A stretch of DNA of 36,440 nt from a virus: IMG/VR virus record IMGVR_UViG_3300043331_000119, positions 1 to 36,440 of that record, one strand, 5' to 3'. This document shows, in pieces, positions 34,851-36,440 of the stretch. Each line of letters opens with the position of its first letter. The first letter of the stretch is position 1. The position numbers and the translations under genes were made by a program. Below the pieces are notes generated by a model that worked only from the letters and a program-made list of their open reading frames with translations, did not search any database and was not told the DNA's origin.

Positions 34851-35323
34851 TGGACATTCTGGCGTGGCCGTATCTTGATGGGGCATTGGCCCTCCTGATC
34901 GGCGTGTGTTTTGCACAACCAGCGTGGCGGTTGTTGGGCCTATGCCTCGTGTACGCCGTGGGGCGCTGGAGCTTTCATGCCCTGATGCCTTCGCCGGCCG
35001 AGGTCGGGCACGACTGGTATCTGTATTGCGCCTATGCGGACGCTGGTTTTGCGCTTGCCGCCGCCACGCTGTACTACCCTGCGGTCAGGGCTTTCCAATG
35101 GGCCTGTCTCGGGCTGATCTTGGTTCACTTCATCGCTTACCTCGAATTCCCGTTGCCGTACACCTACGTCTACAACAGCTATACGTGGGCAGTTAACATG
35201 CTGGAAGGATTCCAGGTGTTGGCGCTCCTGTGGGGTACGCCTTACGTGCAGTCCTTAACCATCCGAGCGCCCGACAGGGCAAAGGAGCCGCCATGCTCTC
35301 GGGAAATGCGGACGACTACCTAG
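34850..35323 (+). CDS. Multi-pass membrane protein (157 aa)
   Basis: Four or five hydrophobic segments: about residues 10-24 (DGALALLIGVCFAQ), 26-40 (WRLLGLCLVYAVG), 60-78 (CAYADAGFALAAATLYY), 82-97 (FQWACLGLILVHFIAY) and 112-128 (TWAVNMLEGFQVLALLW). Aromatic residues line the helix ends. Unlike the other small lysis proteins it has short polar loops. Late position suggests a lysis or membrane-remodelling role; no family was recognised. Confidence 0.6.
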   Translation: MDILAWPYLDGALALLIGVCFAQPAWRLLGLCLVYAVGRWSFHALMPSPAEVGHDWYLYCAYADAGFALAAATLYYPAVRAFQWACLGLILVHFIAYLEFPLPYTYVYNSYTWAVNMLEGFQVLALLWGTPYVQSLTIRAPDRAKEPPCSREMRTTT

Positions 35324-35523
35324 ACGTATTCCTGGCTATTCTGAAGTGGCTGGGCGTGGCGGTGATTGCCTTGGGATCGCTGATCTACCGTCGGATGCAG
35401 GACGATCTAGAGAAGGTCAAGGACAGGCAGGCGGACATGGTGACGCGCGAAGACCTCAAGGAATTCAAGGAGGAAATTGCCAAGCTGATCGAGCTTGAGT
35501 TCAAGGCTAGGTTTGGGGCATAG
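35293..35523 (+). CDS. Small membrane-anchored coiled-coil protein (76 aa)
   Basis: A short N-terminus, one membrane helix (VFLAILKWLGVAVIALGSLI, about residues 12-31), then a coiled coil (LEKVKDRQADMVTREDLKEF, EEIAKLIELEFKAR). This type-II-like anchored coiled coil is reminiscent of i-spanin layout or of small holin-type proteins, but there is no lipoprotein partner visible in another frame. AAAGGAGCCGCC precedes ATG 35293, which lies 31 nt inside the previous gene. Last gene of the late block. Confidence 0.6.
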   Translation: MLSGNADDYLDVFLAILKWLGVAVIALGSLIYRRMQDDLEKVKDRQADMVTREDLKEFKEEIAKLIELEFKARFGA

Positions 35524-35546
35524 TTGAGCCCTGCAAGGGCCCCGCT

Positions 35547-35580
35547 ACTAGCCGGCAACCACAGGGCTCTGCCGGCTAGT
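35547..35580. terminator. Inverted repeat between converging late and leftward genes
   Basis: ACTAGCCGGCA, 12-nt loop, TGCCGGCTAGT: an 11-bp perfect stem at the only convergent junction. No T run follows on either side, so it may act as a bidirectional pause or need a factor. The stop of the leftward gene (TAG 35578-35576) is inside the stem. A smaller hairpin, GCCCT-GCA-AGGGC, precedes it (35528-35540). Confidence 0.55.
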
Positions 35581-35779
35581 TACCTTCATCTAGTAACTGC
35601 CCAAGCATGAAGTGAAGTTGCTCGGTAATTTGTTTTCCGCGCAGGTTGATGGAAGTGACTTCCCCATTGACCCTCATGAAGATAGTGGTCCAATCGCCAC
35701 CACGAGACTTTTCGACGGTTAGCTCGTCAATACCATCCACACACGTGGACCTGTAGTGCCTATTCCAGTATTTGTCCAT
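35576..35779 (-). CDS. Hypothetical phage protein (67 aa)
   Basis: DKYWNRHYRSTCVDGIDELT and WTTIFMRVNGEVTSINLRGK read as a small beta domain followed by a helix (QITEQLHFMLGQLLDEGN). A GGTGGGATGAA site precedes ATG 35779. It is the last gene of the wrapped leftward block. Function unknown. Confidence 0.55.
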   Translation of the reverse strand: MDKYWNRHYRSTCVDGIDELTVEKSRGGDWTTIFMRVNGEVTSINLRGKQITEQLHFMLGQLLDEGN

Positions 35780-35780
35780 T

Positions 35781-36065
35781 TCATCCCACCAGTTTCAGCG
35801 TCGGCAGTTTGATTTGCACTTTGATCGCTGGCTGCCGGAATGGTTCTGGGTACTTCTGCACCAGAATGTAACGCCCGATCCGGCATTTCTCGCCGTACCT
35901 GTTGGTGACTACGCGCTCTTCCGTGAGCAGCTTCCAGCCGGCATTGCGCAGTTCCATCATCGCATCAGCGACGTTGGAAACCCCGCAGCTATTTCGTATC
36001 TCCATCGCCGTGGCTGAGCCGTTCTTTAGCAGGAAGTCCAGGACGCGCTTCGGTTGCTTGCCCAT
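35781..36065 (-). CDS. Helix-turn-helix (HTH_39-type) protein (94 aa)
   Basis: KRVLDFLLKNGSATAMEIRN (helix, turn, helix), SCGVSNVADAMMELRNAGWK (recognition helix and wing start) and IGRYILVQKY match the winged-helix pattern of small phage proteins annotated HTH_39, in which the LxxxGxx...AxxIxELRxxGxxIxTE motif is conserved. It probably binds DNA. A basic C-terminal tail (IKVQIKLPTLKLVG) follows. CAGGAGCTTCTAC precedes ATG 36065. The upstream gene overlaps its first 77 nt. Confidence 0.65.
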   Translation of the reverse strand: MGKQPKRVLDFLLKNGSATAMEIRNSCGVSNVADAMMELRNAGWKLLTEERVVTNRYGEKCRIGRYILVQKYPEPFRQPAIKVQIKLPTLKLVG

Positions 36066-36204
36066 GTAGAAGCTCCTGTAGTTGATCTAGGCCGCAGGTG
36101 CAGTCTAGGTGGAAACTCAACGGATGCTGTTTCATCTTCGCACACCACGGCCTATGCGGGGCCGTGCGAATGCCGTAGCGGGAGAGGGCTTCACTTAACA
36201 CCAT
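35989..36204 (-). CDS. Small phage protein with PWC...CTCGLDQL motif (71 aa)
   Basis: MVLSEALSRYGIRTAPHRPW, CAKM, then LDCTCGLDQLQELL: a pattern I know from small phage proteins (PHxPWC.....CxCGL), likely a metal site formed by H17, C20 and the two cysteines at about 36-38. The C-terminal 25 residues are read in another frame over the start of the winged-helix gene and may be unimportant. ATG 36204 has a weak site and overlaps the previous gene by 14 nt. Confidence 0.5.
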   Translation of the reverse strand: MVLSEALSRYGIRTAPHRPWCAKMKQHPLSFHLDCTCGLDQLQELLHGQATEARPGLPAKERLSHGDGDTK

Positions 36205-36361
36205 GTATCCATTTGAGCGGGTGATAGGCGCAGAAAGAGAAAAATGCGGCAAGGACAAACCACCACCCGCTTCTATCAAGCACAAATACGGCGTAGCCAC
36301 ACCCGCCAATAATCAGCGTCTCGTATACTATGATGTACACGAGATAAGTCAGTTCCTTCAT
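36191..36361 (-). CDS. Small membrane protein, two TM helices (56 aa)
   Basis: MKELTYLVYIIVYETLIIGG CGYAVFV spans one or one and a half helices; GWWFVLAAFFSFCAYHPL (about 32-49) is a second. The end is basic (KWIHGVK). GGAGGAAGA precedes ATG 36361, which overlaps the stop of the gene crossing the window ends (ATGA). Function unknown; comparable to the other small early membrane proteins. Confidence 0.6.
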   Translation of the reverse strand: MKELTYLVYIIVYETLIIGGCGYAVFVLDRSGWWFVLAAFFSFCAYHPLKWIHGVK

Positions 36362-36440
36362 TCTTCCTCCGGCGCCCATCTCGGGCGCTCATAGCTACAC
36401 CCATAAAGCTGTTCGTTCATTTGTTCGCCTTCCCCGCCGC
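36358..36440 (-). CDS. C-terminal part of the hypothetical gene crossing the window ends
   Basis: Continues the frame that starts at 250 on the minus strand; joined over base 36440 to 1 it ends in the sequence MNEQLYGCSYERPRWAPEEE. The stop TGA 36360-36358 overlaps the next gene's ATG. If the ends are not joined in nature, this end would be a separate 20-residue frame starting at the internal ATG. Confidence 0.55.
   Translation of the reverse strand, partial: GGEGEQMNEQLYGCSYERPRWAPEEE

Noticed and set aside
35526-35580. H-type pseudoknot from the two interleaved helices
   Set aside because: There is no base between the second and fourth arms, so the connecting strand cannot cross the 8-bp helix; they can only be alternatives.
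1-36440. Direct terminal repeats at the window ends
   Set aside because: The first and last bases share no visible repeat; the in-frame join suggests a cut at an arbitrary point.

Overview
The window reads as the complete genome of a short-tailed, P22-like double-stranded DNA phage of a GC-rich Gram-negative (probably gamma- or betaproteobacterial) host. The evidence is a contiguous virion block in P22 order (terminase, portal, scaffold, P22-type coat, gp4-like and gp10-like tail accessory proteins, ejection proteins with a gp16-sized member, tailspikes), a T7-type amidase with several small membrane proteins, sigma70-type promoters and Shine-Dalgarno sites, and gene-to-gene coupling by ATGA, GTGA and TAATG overlaps. 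One gene runs off base 1 and, when base 1 is joined to base 36440, continues in frame to a stop that overlaps the next gene by ATGA. The sequence is therefore most simply a circular or circularly permuted molecule opened inside a gene. No integrase, excisionase or partition gene was found.

Layout. (i) Bases 1-5784, minus strand: an early leftward block with an Ala-rich repeat protein, many small phage proteins, an ERF annealing protein, a YqaJ-type exonuclease and a cREC-type receiver-domain protein. The block wraps past base 1 into 36440-35576. (ii) 5734-5862: divergent control region with leftward and rightward promoters and a 10-bp-arm dyad between them. (iii) 5863-13869, plus strand: a rightward early block starting with a Cro/YdaS-like regulator that appears to be leaderless, then lambda O-like and P-like replication genes, a YbcO-type nuclease, a DUF559-type endonuclease, a transglycosylase-like protein and many small genes. 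(iv) 13870-14880: a mostly non-coding control segment with an atypical tRNA, a 22-bp long-range stem, a promoter with a structured leader, a Q-like late regulator, and directly after it a promoter followed within about 30 nt by an intrinsic terminator. (v) 14882-33127: virion genes, with two tandem paralogous tailspikes. (vi) 33127-35523: lysis genes. (vii) 35547-35580: inverted repeat where the late block meets the wrapped leftward block.

How it fits together. The regulator at 5863 probably controls the divergent promoters. Four promoters (two at 5756-5856, one at 11748, one at 2611 minus) share a similar motif over their -10 region and may form one regulon. The left block supplies recombination and host-takeover functions, the right block replication. 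The Q-like protein would let transcription pass the terminator at 14848 into the single late operon.

The least ordinary signals are: a hairpin that brings a strong Shine-Dalgarno next to the gp4-like start codon (22549-22591); the shared operator-like motif; the Q/promoter/terminator arrangement; the structured RNA segment 13886-14244; the duplicated tailspikes, of which only the first has an anchor domain; and the cREC gene. All function calls are from reading the sequence; no database search or folding program was run.
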